The position numbers and the translations under genes were made by a program. 64,000 bases of DNA from Pieris napi (Eukaryota > Arthropoda > Insecta > Lepidoptera > Pieridae). Position 1 is the stretch's first letter. Each line of letters opens with the position of its first letter. Shown here piece after piece: positions 14,801-21,693 of the stretch. Location: contig NC_062235.1 in the NCBI RefSeq assembly GCF_905475465.1, positions 2,490,001 through 2,554,000 on the forward strand, in the 5' to 3' direction. The notes beneath the pieces are model-generated. The model was not told the origin of the DNA and did not search any database. It was given only the letters and a program-made list of their open reading frames with translations.

Positions 14801-17800
14801 TCAGTGTCCGGGGCCCACAGGACACCCAATACACTAGACTCTTTACAAAGATCAAGGCCTTGAGTTTCAGTGTTGTGTTGAAATATCTGAGGACAGTTAG
14901 TTCGGAATTTATGGATAGGCAAACATGCCGAGTTAAGAACTTCTATGACTTTTCTATAGATATGATGCAATTCATGCTCGGAAGATGACCCGGTCAACAT
15001 GTCATCAATATAAAAATCCTTTTGAATAACTTCTGAGACAATAGGATCATTGCATTCTAAAGCAAGCTGTTTGAGACATCTAGTACTTAGGAATGGGGCA
15101 GAATTTGTGCCATAGGTTACAGTTTGTAATTCCGCAATTTCAAGGGGCTGAACCTTGTTGTCTCGCCAGATGATCAGCTGTAAATGCCTTTGAGAGGGAT
15201 CTATAGAAAACTGTCGATAAAAATTCATTATGTCACCTGTAAGGACGAACCTATGTTGACGAAATCTAATCAAGATATTAAACAGTTCATCCTGTACTAC
15301 AGGGCCTGTATATTGAATGTCATTAAGTGATTTCTTTGAAGAAGTTTTAGCGGATCCATCAAAAACTACACGAAGTTTTGTTGTTTCGCTGGTTTCTCTA
15401 ATTACACAATGATGTGGTAGGAAGTACCCAAATGATGGTCTGTCTACTTTAGATAAATGACCAAGCCTTTCATATTCCTTTATGAATTGAGTGTATTTGT
15501 CTTTATGATCAGAGTTTTTATTAAGTTTTTTCTCAAGATTTAAGAAGCGCTTTTCGGCCATCATGTATGAATTACCAAGCGCTTGCTCTGGTGATTCCCG
15601 AAAAGGCATTTTTACACAAAACCGCCCGTTAACTAGACGTTTCGTTGTTTCCTGAAAATGATGTTCGCAAAATTCATCCTCAGGTGACATAGTGAGTTCT
15701 GAAAGTGGAAGCTCCTCAAGATTCCAGAACTTCGTTAAGTTGTCGCTAATTTCCTTGGTGAAATTGCAATGAATGACATTACTTTGTTTATGAGAGTAAC
15801 TATGAAGAGGACCTGCCACTAGCCAACCGAATTTTGACTCTTGAAGAATGGGCTTATGTTGTCCTAATTTGATCTGCTTTGGAGAGATCGCGTCGAAGAA
15901 GACTCCAGCCCCCAACAGTATGTCAACGTCAGAAGGAACATAGAATTTAGGATCTGCCAACTGAATATTAACTGGTAAGTTAAGTTCGCGAACATTGACG
16001 GGAGCATTTGGTAAGTAGCCAGTTATTTGAGGTACTACATACATTTTAAGACTGACATTAAAGTGCTGGTGAAGTGAGCTTATGGCTAGCTCGCAGCTGT
16101 CAGTTATATGAACTTTGACGTTATTAATGCCAGATATACATAAAGAATCTGTATTATTACTGATTATACCCATTTTATGTTTTAGGGTTTCAGATATGAA
16201 GCATGACTGACTTCCTGCATCAAGCAGAGCTCGAGCAAGGTGAGTATTTTTACTCTGTGGATCAGTGACCCTGACCAATGCAGTGCATAGAAGAACCTGC
16301 TGATTAGAAGACTGTGCGGACAGTGACACAGAATTTGTTGAAGTTAATGTGGATTCAACGGCTGCCGGTTTGACGGCTGGTTCACTGACTGAGTGCAAGA
16401 GCGTGTTATGTCGTTTTCCGCACTCCCTACAAGTACTTTGAAGGCGACAGTCTTCCACAACGTGACCCCTCCTGAGACAGTTCGAGCAAAGGTTTAATTT
16501 TACGACTTCGTCTAACCGAACTTTAAGAGGTAAATCTTTAAAGACGTTGCAATGTACTATACTATGCTGATGCTTACACATTGGACAATTATGAATGTTT
16601 TTGCGTTTAGAGCTTGATGACGACACGAAACTTTTCGAGCTTCGTGGTAGGAATGCGCTCTTATTATCACTACTCCTTACTACTTTAGGTTCAGGTTTAG
16701 ATCGTTCAGTGCTATTGGCAGACATCGTCTCAAGAATGTCAGCACGGTTTCGAAGAAATAGAATCATGTCTGCTAATGACGGTAAGTTGGGCAAAGTATT
16801 TTTATGCTCTTCCCACTTCCTGCAGGTGACTGAATCTAATTTTGAGCAAATAATGAAACAAATGAGTACGTCCCATTTGTCAGTTGGTTGATCTAAGTTC
16901 TCGAGAGCTCTTAAGTTCTTTAAGAAAGTGTCTATTAAATATCTAATAGCCTTGTGAGATTCACGGAATAAAGGATCCATGCTAAATAACGCTTTTATGT
17001 GGTTATTGATTAAAATGTTTTTGTTATCGTAACGTTCACACAAGAGATTCCATGCCAAGCTATAATTTTTGGAAGTGAACTCAATTGACTTTATGACTAC
17101 AGTTGCACCTCCCTCTAAAGATGATCTCAAATAATGAAATTTATTTATTTCTGAAATTGAATCGTTTTGATTGATCATGGACTCGAATGTGTCTCTAAAT
17201 TCAAGCCACTTAAGGTAGTTCCCGTCAAAGGTAGGCAGCTTGATAGTAGGTAGTTTGATTGCATAGTGGTCACAACTGCCACCAGACCGGTGTGAAAGAG
17301 CACTACTCGGTCTCTGTTTGGAATCAGACTTGGAACATGACTCTATTAACTCCTGAGCAAGAGATATCAACGAAAAAAACCTATCCTCGATATCATCACG
17401 TTCATCAGAATCATCATTCAAAGCTTCTAACCTATTTTCTACCTCATCGAACTCGGAGAACATAGACTGTACCTTGTTTAGGCGATTGATTAGTTCCTTG
17501 ACCTGTATACTACTTAGATCACCTGGTTTCGCAGATTTTAAAGGTGTTATGTGATTTTCGAATTTAGTTAAGCGTCCCTTCATTGACCGGCGCAGATTAA
17601 TTAGCCTTTGAAACTCGATTGAATCGCTAGAAGAGCCTTCGCCTTCAAACTTATCAGCAGCATCCGCTTTAGACATGATTCGAATTTAAATTAAGTACCT
17701 AGGTACGAACTTAGGTATGTAAGAGAATGGGGTACATATATATTTGTGATAAGCACGATTCAAAAAAAGGGCAAACAATCAATTAGAGAAAGTAATCTGT

Positions 17801-20800
17801 GCACCAAACCAGTTGACACGGTGGTCAAGTCCTCGCGATATTGCACGTGGCAGCTCAGCACGTCGAGCTCGGTACGACCCGGGAAGGCACGATGCGCCCA
17901 GGGCAGCCACGTGATAGGCAGGCTGTAATGTCCACTGGGCAGGAAGATGATCAATCCAAATCAACGAAGTTCTGGAATTCACCGGGGGTTTCACGTGAAT
18001 AACGTACGAAGAAACACTTGTTGGAATAATGGCGATCTATGACACACTAGAGATTTTAGCATAAGAATTGAGGCATGAAATAATAAAATATTATGAGAGA
18101 ATGGTTTATTAGACATTAATTTTAAGTTTTTTGGCAATTTTAAGGCCTTATGTTTAACGATTGCATGTATTTTAATGGATTAAGTAAATACATGTGAGAA
18201 AATGATGACTAGCCACACCCACCTTAATTAAGAATCCTTATTTTTGCAATGCTAATGATGATTTTAGGAAGCTCGCGCTTTTAGCATTAGGAAAATTATT
18301 TCACACAAAACGTGCTATTGCGCAATGTACCAAATCAAATACCAAAGATGGCGTAGCCTAAGAAAAGATTTTATGCCAAACAAATTATTGCAAGCTAGCA
18401 GTGATGGAAACACTACGATAATGAACTTACGAAATAATTAGCTGGAAAATAGTAAAGTGTCACGCATGTGGCAATCATGCACGAGTAGGGATAAAGGACC
18501 AAACTCGGTAGGCAAGAGCCCATGCGCACACTGAAATGCTATTGTAAGCGAATCACGCAGATATTGAGCTCGCTTCGATACAAATCGAAGGAGGAAAGTA
18601 TTTTGGAAAAAGAATGGATAGGATGGCACTACTTAACTGGCGATCTTGTATGTCTGGTGATGGCCGCGTCCGTCCTCCTGAATCCACCTTGTCCTGTCAC
18701 GGTCGCCAATTTTGTTTGTGATTTATTTAAACAAAAACTATTTTACATGTTAGGTTCTTTAAAACATTTAAACTAAGTTGGATAACGTAATGGTACAAAT
18801 TAACGAGGTAAGAGTGCGTGTGCTCAGTAGCGTGCGGTGGTGGCTAGTGACGCGTCCGGCGCGTACGCTGCCGCTCGGTCCCTCCCCTCGCGCCCGCCCG
18901 CTCCCCGCAGGGCTTCTCAGGGATGGGACGCTGTCCACAGACAATCGCCCTCATGCTAGGGATGTTCACGCGTAGCTGTGCGCGTGAACATCAAGAAAAG
19001 CGTACGACAAATGTTACCAAGACTTAATGACTTGGAAACCTATAGCCATGAGATTAAATAAAGTAGTGTATGAGTCTAGTTCTGCGATATGAATTATCTA
19101 AAATTTTAGAAGTTTTTCTTCGTCTTTTGGCGCGTTAGGGAAAAATGAGTAGTAAATTTTTACGATACGCGCGCACACCGTCACAAAAAACCGACACCTG
19201 GAAGTTAGCTATTATCAACATTTTACTTATTTTTGAAGTTATACTTCTTTTGGCGCGTTAGGGAAAAATGATGAGAGTAAAAAATTTCTATAGTTAGTGT
19301 CGTTTTTTCTACAAACGTAGAATAAGGCGAAAGATAAAAAAATGAAAAGATTTTTATCTTGTTACCCCAAAGAAGTTTAACTTCTAACGCTTGTGTTTTT
19401 TTCTAGACGTTATTCTATACGGCTATAGGCCAGCACTTGGACTTTACAATGGCACACAGAGTGAAAAGCGATTACAGTCTGTTCACACCCGAACGGTACA
19501 GTGCTATCGTGACATATAAAACCGCGTATTACACCTTCAAATTGCCGGTCTTTTTGGGAATGCTTGTGACGGATAATGTACCACAACACACGCATCAGAC
19601 GGCCGAGAAGATATGTTTGGATTTGGGCTATTTATTTCAAATGCAGGTCAGTATGTTTCGTTATCCCTTATGTATAGTAAGTATTACGTAACTATAGGGG
19701 GAGGGGGTTGTGTTTGATTTTCTTATTTGGTGATTATGTCAACAGTAATAGTCGTTACACATATCACCCACACATTTTCTATTTCGAGGATTCCTACAAA
19801 AAAATAATGCGTTCATGTTCTATAATTTTTGAGAGCTTTGCTTACTTTTGCTGACAAGAGGGGGAGGGGGATATAATGCAGTAAATAGTAATCTGCTTAT
19901 GTAATACTTGAACGGACCCTAGTTAGTTTTGATATATAGTATATAAATATAGGTGTGTGGGTACTGAAATTTCACATATTTATCAATGACTGAGTACAGA
20001 TCTCCAACTGGCTCCATATCTCTCTACTCAGCACTATCCCTTTTCCCATCGACTTCTTTAAACTCATCAGCCAACCTTGTAAAAGCGACCTCTGGTGGGC
20101 CTTTCGACGTTGTTACTTTTTATAATAAAAGCTGTGTTTCGATTCGGAAGACCAATCGTTCCGAATTTCTTAGCTGTTTAAAAGACAGACAATTTTCTGT
20201 GTTAATTAAATTGTAATGCAATACCTATACCTACCGAAGCAATTGTTTTGCCCAAAATCAAACCCTCTATACAATGTGCATTTACTAAACCAAACTAACA
20301 AATGACATGTACGTAACCTACGATACATGCGTCATAAAGATCGATAAAGAAACAATTAAATAAAATTTAGGTTAATTAATTTAGTCATTAGACATGAGAC
20401 GCATAATAAACCATTAGAATCTAGTTCTAGGATTTTCCAAAGAATATTAATTAAGACTGATATCTCTAGTAAAAGAGCAGTGTTGGCCTAATGGCTTTAG
20501 CTTGCGACTCTCATCCCTGAGGTCATTGTTTCGAGCCCGGCTGTGCACCAATGGACTTTGGACTATGTGCGCATTTAACATTCGCTCGAAGGAAAACATC
20601 GTAAGGAAACCGGTTTGCCTCAGACCCAAAAAGTCGAGGGCGTGCGGCAGGCACAGAAGGCTGATCATCTACTTGCCTATTAGATTAACGAATAATCAAT
20701 TAATCATGATATAGAAATTTGAGTCCCAGACCTAAAAAAAGGTTGTAGCGCCACTGATTGTTTTTATATATCTCTAGTAAAGTATAAGTCTCGTATGAGA

Positions 20801-21693
20801 ATTGAATATCACGTAGTCTGCGGAAAGGGAACTAGTGTGGAGCTTATGTAAACGAATATAATTCCTATATTATATCCTCATACACAAAAATTATATTTAA
20901 GATAATTTAGCAACCTCAAATTCCACAAAGGTTCTCTTTGCGCGCAGACTATTTGGGTACTGTCGTAATATAGAAAATGTTTTGAAAAGTGTGGAAATCA
21001 TTTTAACGATCTAGTTCGCCTAATCTTCAATTATGTTCCTTTAGCGTTCAAGTATTACGTGACGAAATTTTTGTAGATTATTGACCCCCCCCCCCTCCCC
21101 CCATGTAACTCGCCGTAACGTTTTTCAGTACCCAAGTACAGTACTGTACCCAAGTATAGTAAAACGCTTCGTGACCACCTAGTGACTCTTTAGTTACTAT
21201 TATGTGGTGTAAGTCGAAAAAAATATTAACAATAACGCGTAATTTAATCCCCGCCCCGCATCGTAACGTTTTACAAAATGATCCCCCCCCCCAAAATACG
21301 TTACGTAATACTTGAACGCTCCCTTAGTGATATTTTTCTAATATTCCTCAGGACGACTATATAGACTGTTTCGGTGCTGAGCACCTAACAGGGAAAGCAG
21401 GAACCGATATACAAGAAGGGAAATGCTCATGGCTGGCCGTTCAAGCTTTGCAACGGTTATCTGAACCGCAGCGCAAAGTGTTCATAGCGTGCTATGGAAG
21501 CCACGAACCAGCCCACGTCGAACGAATAAAACGACTCTACCAAGAACTTGGTTTACCAGAACTATACCGTCGAGAGGAAAAACAACGATACGATGCGATA
21601 GTAAAGCTCTCGCAAACATTCCTTCCTGATTCAGGGAATATGCCCGATTTGTTCATGAAACTGTTAGCACTAACTTATAATAGAAAGAAATAA
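2822..21693 (+). CDS. Farnesyl diphosphate synthase-like paralogue, six exons, 387 aa
   Basis: Exons: 2822-2892, 3965-4130, 6761-6901, 11551-11754, 19407-19646, 21352-21693; all GT-AG, coding sum 1164 nt. The product is a short-chain isoprenyl diphosphate synthase. Exon 4 carries the first aspartate-rich motif (DDIMD, residues about 135-139, preceded by LQAYFLIM and followed by TRRG). Exon 5 has the IGQ and YKTAYYTF stretches, and exon 6 the second motif DDYIDCFG (about 275-282). GGKKARG in exon 3 is the IPP-binding stretch. The first ~40 residues are rich in Arg/Lys with no acidic residue, suggesting a mitochondrial presequence; an internal Met at 3993 could give a shorter cytosolic form. 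The last exon is only moderately like that of the upstream copy, so the duplication is not recent. Intron 4 (7.65 kb) is swollen by a BEL/Pao insertion. Which product length it makes cannot be told from sequence alone. Confidence 0.9.
3138..3867. mobile_element. Pogo/Tigger-like non-autonomous element in intron 1 of the FPPS-like gene
   Basis: The left end reads GTAGAACCTCGTTAAGTCGA, and the right end TAGAGGTTCTACTGTA after GGAGTTCGAGTTA. These are inverted repeats of the CAGTAGAACCTCTATAACTCG type typical of pogo/Tigger-derived MITEs. The interior repeats degenerate 'AACTCGAA' blocks. No transposase is visible. A second MITE is nested inside (3424-3606). Confidence 0.6.
3424..3606. mobile_element. 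MITE nested inside the pogo-like element
   Basis: About 183 bp with inverted ends of roughly 40 bp. The left end runs TGATAAAAAAATTAATTTGA then CTCAAGAGCCTAAATCTTG; the right end is its reverse complement with a few mismatches. The interior also contains CTTGAGTCAAGA motifs. No ORF. It is younger than the pogo-like element it interrupts. Confidence 0.65.
4622..5057 (+). repeat. Interspersed repeat, 'AGCTGGCCTGGCGAAC' family, copy 1
   Basis: About 430 bp, starting AACTAGCTGGCCTGGCGAAC and ending in a TATATAGAT-like tail; it matches 8513-8938 along most of its length. The start and tail resemble 3' ends of RTE-type LINEs common in moths and butterflies, but no reverse transcriptase is present. 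It lies in intron 2 of the FPPS-like gene. Confidence 0.6.
6244..6420 (-). repeat. Short interspersed repeat ('TTACTGCCAGTTCT' family), minus orientation
   Basis: Read on the minus strand it runs from AAAAAAAGTGGCGGAGAATT through TGCCAGTTCTTCTCTTCCGT to a TTTGACTTTGACTTT tail. Related copies are at 6468-6603 and 7365-7440 (minus) and at 8307-8480, 45770-45835 and 51204-51330 (plus). It looks like the 3' end of a LINE or a SINE derived from one. Confidence 0.6.
6468..6603 (-). repeat. Truncated copy of the 'TTACTGCCAGTTCT' repeat, minus orientation
   Basis: It repeats the core of 6244-6420 (TTACATTTACTGCCAGTTCT) and stops shortly after CAAGGGCG. Together with the neighbour it makes a direct pair 48 bp apart just upstream of exon 3 of the FPPS-like gene. 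Confidence 0.5.
7365..7440 (-). repeat. Fragment of the 'TTACTGCCAGTTCT' repeat, minus orientation
   Basis: About 75 bp containing TTTACTGCCAGTTCTTGAAT and the closing CGTCACTCTTTTA, equivalent to one end of the 6244-6420 repeat. No coding content. Confidence 0.45.
7620..8250 (+). mobile_element. tRNA-derived SINE split by a LINE-like insertion
   Basis: The first half (about 7636-7825) reads TTCAGCGTTCGACTCTCATC, then GTAGGTTCCATCCCGGCTAT and GAGGAAACCGGCTTGCC, matching the SINE at 20474-20768. The second half (about 8187-8250) continues with ATGATCATGAAACAGATACA. The two are separated by about 360 bp of unrelated sequence, bounded on both sides by GTCTAT, as expected for a target-site duplication. 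Confidence 0.6.
7826..8186 (-). mobile_element. LINE-tail-like insertion inside the SINE
   Basis: Read on the minus strand it begins ACTAGCCGTTTACCGCCCGC and ends in a TATATATA run, the layout of short RTE-type LINE tails. No ORF is present. It is flanked by GTCTAT on both sides and separates two halves of one SINE, so it inserted after the SINE. Confidence 0.5.
8307..8480 (+). repeat. 'TTACTGCCAGTTCT' family repeat, plus orientation
   Basis: It starts GGCGATTAAAAAGAGTGGCG, contains GCCAGTTCTTCTTACCCGCT, and ends AATAAAGATATTTTGAGTTT. It is the same unit as 51204-51330 and the reverse of 6244-6420. Confidence 0.6.
8513..8938 (+). repeat. Interspersed repeat, same family as 4622-5057, copy 2
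   Basis: The same ~430-bp unit in the same orientation, with scattered substitutions and short indels against copy 1. It ends in TTTTTATATATATAGAT. It lies in intron 3 of the FPPS-like gene. Confidence 0.6.
9541..9720 (-). pseudogene. Non-LTR retrotransposon remnant: C-terminal tail of reverse transcriptase ORF
   Basis: On the minus strand one frame reads through residues such as GRPITRWEDDVKAIAGQNW, then KWASLEEAY, and stops at 9541-9543. The pattern 'GRP-RW-DD-K-AG-W---A--R--W--LEEAY' is the usual C-terminal end of ORF2 in jockey/CR1-like LINEs. Only about 58 codons remain; the catalytic RT core is absent. It sits inside intron 3 of the FPPS-like gene. Confidence 0.65.
10078..10460 (+). 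repeat. Interspersed repeat, 'CAGACTCGGCCAAGCGTTGC' family, copy 1
   Basis: About 380 bp from AGCAGACTCGGCCAAGCG to a TAATTTATATATTA tail, containing GGAGTCCATAGCGGACAAAC. Further copies are at 49334-49711 (plus) and 52407-52789 (minus). The AT tail and the start suggest an RTE-like LINE 3' end; no ORF is present. Confidence 0.6.
12147..12424 (-). repeat. 3' LTR of the BEL/Pao element
   Basis: 278 bp, reading identical to 18713-18990. It contains a GC-rich tract with many CpGs. On the element strand, purine-containing sequence (CGCCGAAGA) immediately precedes its start, where the polypurine tract is expected. The plus-strand 65-codon ORF inside it is duplicated in the other LTR and is not a gene. 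Confidence 0.9.
12445..17676 (-). CDS. BEL/Pao Gag-Pol polyprotein, 1743 aa
   Basis: One ORF codes for all retrotransposition functions except an envelope. In order: coiled Gag region; LPTIKLPTFDGN, typical of the DUF1759 Gag segment (about residue 145); CCHC zinc knuckles such as CSNCLRRGHVVEDC (about 400); aspartic protease with LLDAGSQSCF (about 485); reverse transcriptase starting near KLRVVFDGSAKT (about 768) with catalytic YIDDM (about 888); RNase H-like region with DASQNAYAA; integrase HHCC zinc finger; integrase core with VDFAG (about 1438), CDNGKNF (about 1503) and LWEAG (about 1549) as the D-D-E set; and a C-terminal DUF5641-like segment with PPLKWRIGR. No frameshift or stop interrupts it, so it may be active. 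Confidence 0.93.
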   Translation of the reverse strand: MSKADAADKFEGEGSSSDSIEFQRLINLRRSMKGRLTKFENHITPLKSAKPGDLSSIQVKELINRLNKVQSMFSEFDEVENRLEALNDDSDERDDIEDRFFSLISLAQELIESCSKSDSKQRPSSALSHRSGGSCDHYAIKLPTIKLPTFDGNYLKWLEFRDTFESMINQNDSISEINKFHYLRSSLEGGATVVIKSIEFTSKNYSLAWNLLCERYDNKNILINNHIKALFSMDPLFRESHKAIRYLIDTFLKNLRALENLDQPTDKWDVLICFIICSKLDSVTCRKWEEHKNTLPNLPSLADMILFLRNRADILETMSANSTERSKPEPKVVRSSDNKSAFLPRSSKSFVSSSSSKRKNIHNCPMCKHQHSIVHCNVFKDLPLKVRLDEVVKLNLCSNCLRRGHVVEDCRLQSTCRECGKRHNTLLHSVSEPAVKPAAVESTLTSTNSVSLSAQSSNQQVLLCTALVRVTDPQSKNTHLARALLDAGSQSCFISETLKHKMGIISNNTDSLCISGINNVKVHITDSCELAISSLHQHFNVSLKMYVVPQITGYLPNAPVNVRELNLPVNIQLADPKFYVPSDVDILLGAGVFFDAISPKQIKLGQHKPILQESKFGWLVAGPLHSYSHKQSNVIHCNFTKEISDNLTKFWNLEELPLSELTMSPEDEFCEHHFQETTKRLVNGRFCVKMPFRESPEQALGNSYMMAEKRFLNLEKKLNKNSDHKDKYTQFIKEYERLGHLSKVDRPSFGYFLPHHCVIRETSETTKLRVVFDGSAKTSSKKSLNDIQYTGPVVQDELFNILIRFRQHRFVLTGDIMNFYRQFSIDPSQRHLQLIIWRDNKVQPLEIAELQTVTYGTNSAPFLSTRCLKQLALECNDPIVSEVIQKDFYIDDMLTGSSSEHELHHIYRKVIEVLNSACLPIHKFRTNCPQIFQHNTETQGLDLCKESSVLGVLWAPDTDTLRFTLNVDCTQQKVTKRVILSNTCKIFDPLGLISPCTIALKILLQRLWLLKLDWDDPVPTEINNVWQQMIGSLNSLLTVNVPRFALCASPISTELHCFVDASQNAYAACLYLRSVDPKGIISTALLCAKTRVSPIKPLTIPRLELCAALLGARLTAKVTSALRCDIDCTYYWSDSTITLAWINSQPQLLKAFVCNRVNEIRELSAQSLSSWRYVPTAINPADMASRGLEPSNLSKSDLWWRGPSFLLSQETEWPQAPKSKINLSELKNNIQVHNALNTSTFVDFTRYSNPIRLIRIYAYVLRFISNCKNKNKNVSPLCSKELNDSLELLVKNSQYESYSLIINTLNKGNKLKPKCSILQLAPFIDQSGILRVGGRLDNATLSFEQKHPALLDSKHHFTKILMRHEHARLFHAGPQLLLSSFRKQYWPIGGRNLARSTVRKCIVCTRYKAKLMEPFMGNLPSNRVSQFYPFQTCGVDFAGPFMISNKIGRGNKISKCYLCLFICFSVKAVHLETVSDLSTQAFISSLKRFIARRGKPDNICCDNGKNFVGANNELGRVMRSSLRDLKDYSANEGIKFTFNPPYSPSLGGLWEAGIKSAKHHLKRIAGNTALTFEELSTLFTQIEAILNSRPLTPLTSDPNDLSPLTPGHFIIGRPLTSLPSPPASDLKTRIRCRYRMIEGLRQHFWARWRNEYLLELQQRYKGRHHERNLQEGDLVVFKEDGLPPLKWRIGRAVRLYMGSDNVCRVADFMTFRGIERRAVNKVCLLPLENGIIITEEENKDLES
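17677..18690 (-). other. Leader (5' untranslated region) of the BEL/Pao element
   Basis: About 1 kb between the primer-binding site and the start codon at 17676. It has no convincing ORF. It presumably carries packaging sequences, which is inference from position only. Confidence 0.6.
18691..18709 (-). other. Primer-binding site of the BEL/Pao element (tRNA-Arg type)
   Basis: Three bases after the 5' LTR, the element strand reads TTGGCGACCGTGACAGGAC. TGGCGACCGTGACA is the tRNA-Arg-type primer site known from insect LTR retrotransposons such as mdg1 and 412. The position and match fit minus-strand DNA priming. Confidence 0.7.
18713..18990 (-). repeat. 5' LTR of the BEL/Pao element
   Basis: 278 bp, reading identical to the other LTR, and located upstream of the ORF in element orientation. 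It is followed by TCAAG, the right-hand copy of the 5-bp target duplication. Confidence 0.9.
19236..19386. mobile_element. MITE-like element just before exon 5 of the FPPS-like gene
   Basis: The ends are inverted: GAAGTTATACTTCTTTTGG on the left and CCAAAGAAGTTTAACTTCT on the right. The block TTTTGGCGCGTTAGGGAAAA also occurs upstream at about 19126, so a second partial copy precedes it. The right end reaches to within ~20 bp of the exon 5 acceptor. Confidence 0.45.
19693..19921. mobile_element. G-rich MITE-like copy ('TACTTGAACGG' end, second group)
   Basis: It begins with a GGGGGAGGGGG run and ends GTAATACTTGAACGGACCCT. It shares GATTTTCTTATTTGGTGATT and GAGAGCTTTGCTTACTTTT with 26844-27120 and, in part, 47512-47936. 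The left end is degenerate. No ORF. Confidence 0.5.
20474..20768 (+). mobile_element. tRNA-derived SINE with clear target-site duplication
   Basis: About 295 bp flanked by a 13-bp direct repeat TATCTCTAGTAAA (20461-20473 and 20769-20781). The head (TGGCCTAATGGCTTTAGC, then TTTCGAGCCCGGCTGTGC) resembles tRNA A and B boxes of the pol III promoter. The body contains GAGGAAACCGG-like sequence (here GTAAGGAAACCGGTTTGCC) and the tail GGTTGTAGCGCCACTGATTG. Related pieces lie at 7620-8250 and 28269-28360. It lies in intron 5 of the FPPS-like gene. Confidence 0.8.
21046..21329. mobile_element. MITE of the 'AGCGTTCAAGTATTACGTAA' family, C-rich copy
   Basis: The ends are inverted repeats: TTTAGCGTTCAAGTATTACG and TTACGTAATACTTGAACGCT. 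Inside are two C homopolymers (9-10 C) and CCCAAGTACAGTACTGTACC. Another full copy is at 46838-47118, in opposite orientation. It lies 22 bp before exon 6 of the FPPS-like gene. Confidence 0.65.

Larger units (their letters stand above)
12147..18990 (-). mobile_element. Full-length BEL/Pao LTR retrotransposon, apparently intact
   Basis: 6.84 kb, coding on the minus strand. Two 278-bp LTRs (12147-12424 and 18713-18990) read as identical; in element orientation they begin TGTTCACGCG and end CACAAACA (TG...CA). A 5-bp target duplication TCAAG flanks it (12142-12146 and 18991-18995). The primer-binding site lies just inside the 5' LTR (18691-18709), and one uninterrupted 1743-aa ORF follows a ~1-kb leader. 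Identical LTRs, an intact ORF and a clean TSD point to a very recent insertion. It lies in intron 4 of the FPPS-like gene, antisense to it, and inside an older repeated unit. Confidence 0.93.
11861..19060 (+). repeat. Repeated unit containing a short ORF, split by the BEL insertion
   Basis: The left part (11861-12146) and right part (18996-about 19060) become continuous if the BEL element and one TSD are removed. The unit has a hairpin near its start (AAGCATT...AATGCTT), a GC-poor leader, and an ATG at about 12058 beginning MSSNADDTDEN. An in-frame stop follows, and coding-like sequence continues across the BEL site to a stop and ATTAAATAAAG, a polyadenylation-like signal. The same unit recurs at 48522-48858 with a different internal deletion. 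I do not recognise the ~54-residue product. It may be a retrocopied small gene or a piece of an unknown transposon. Confidence 0.45.
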
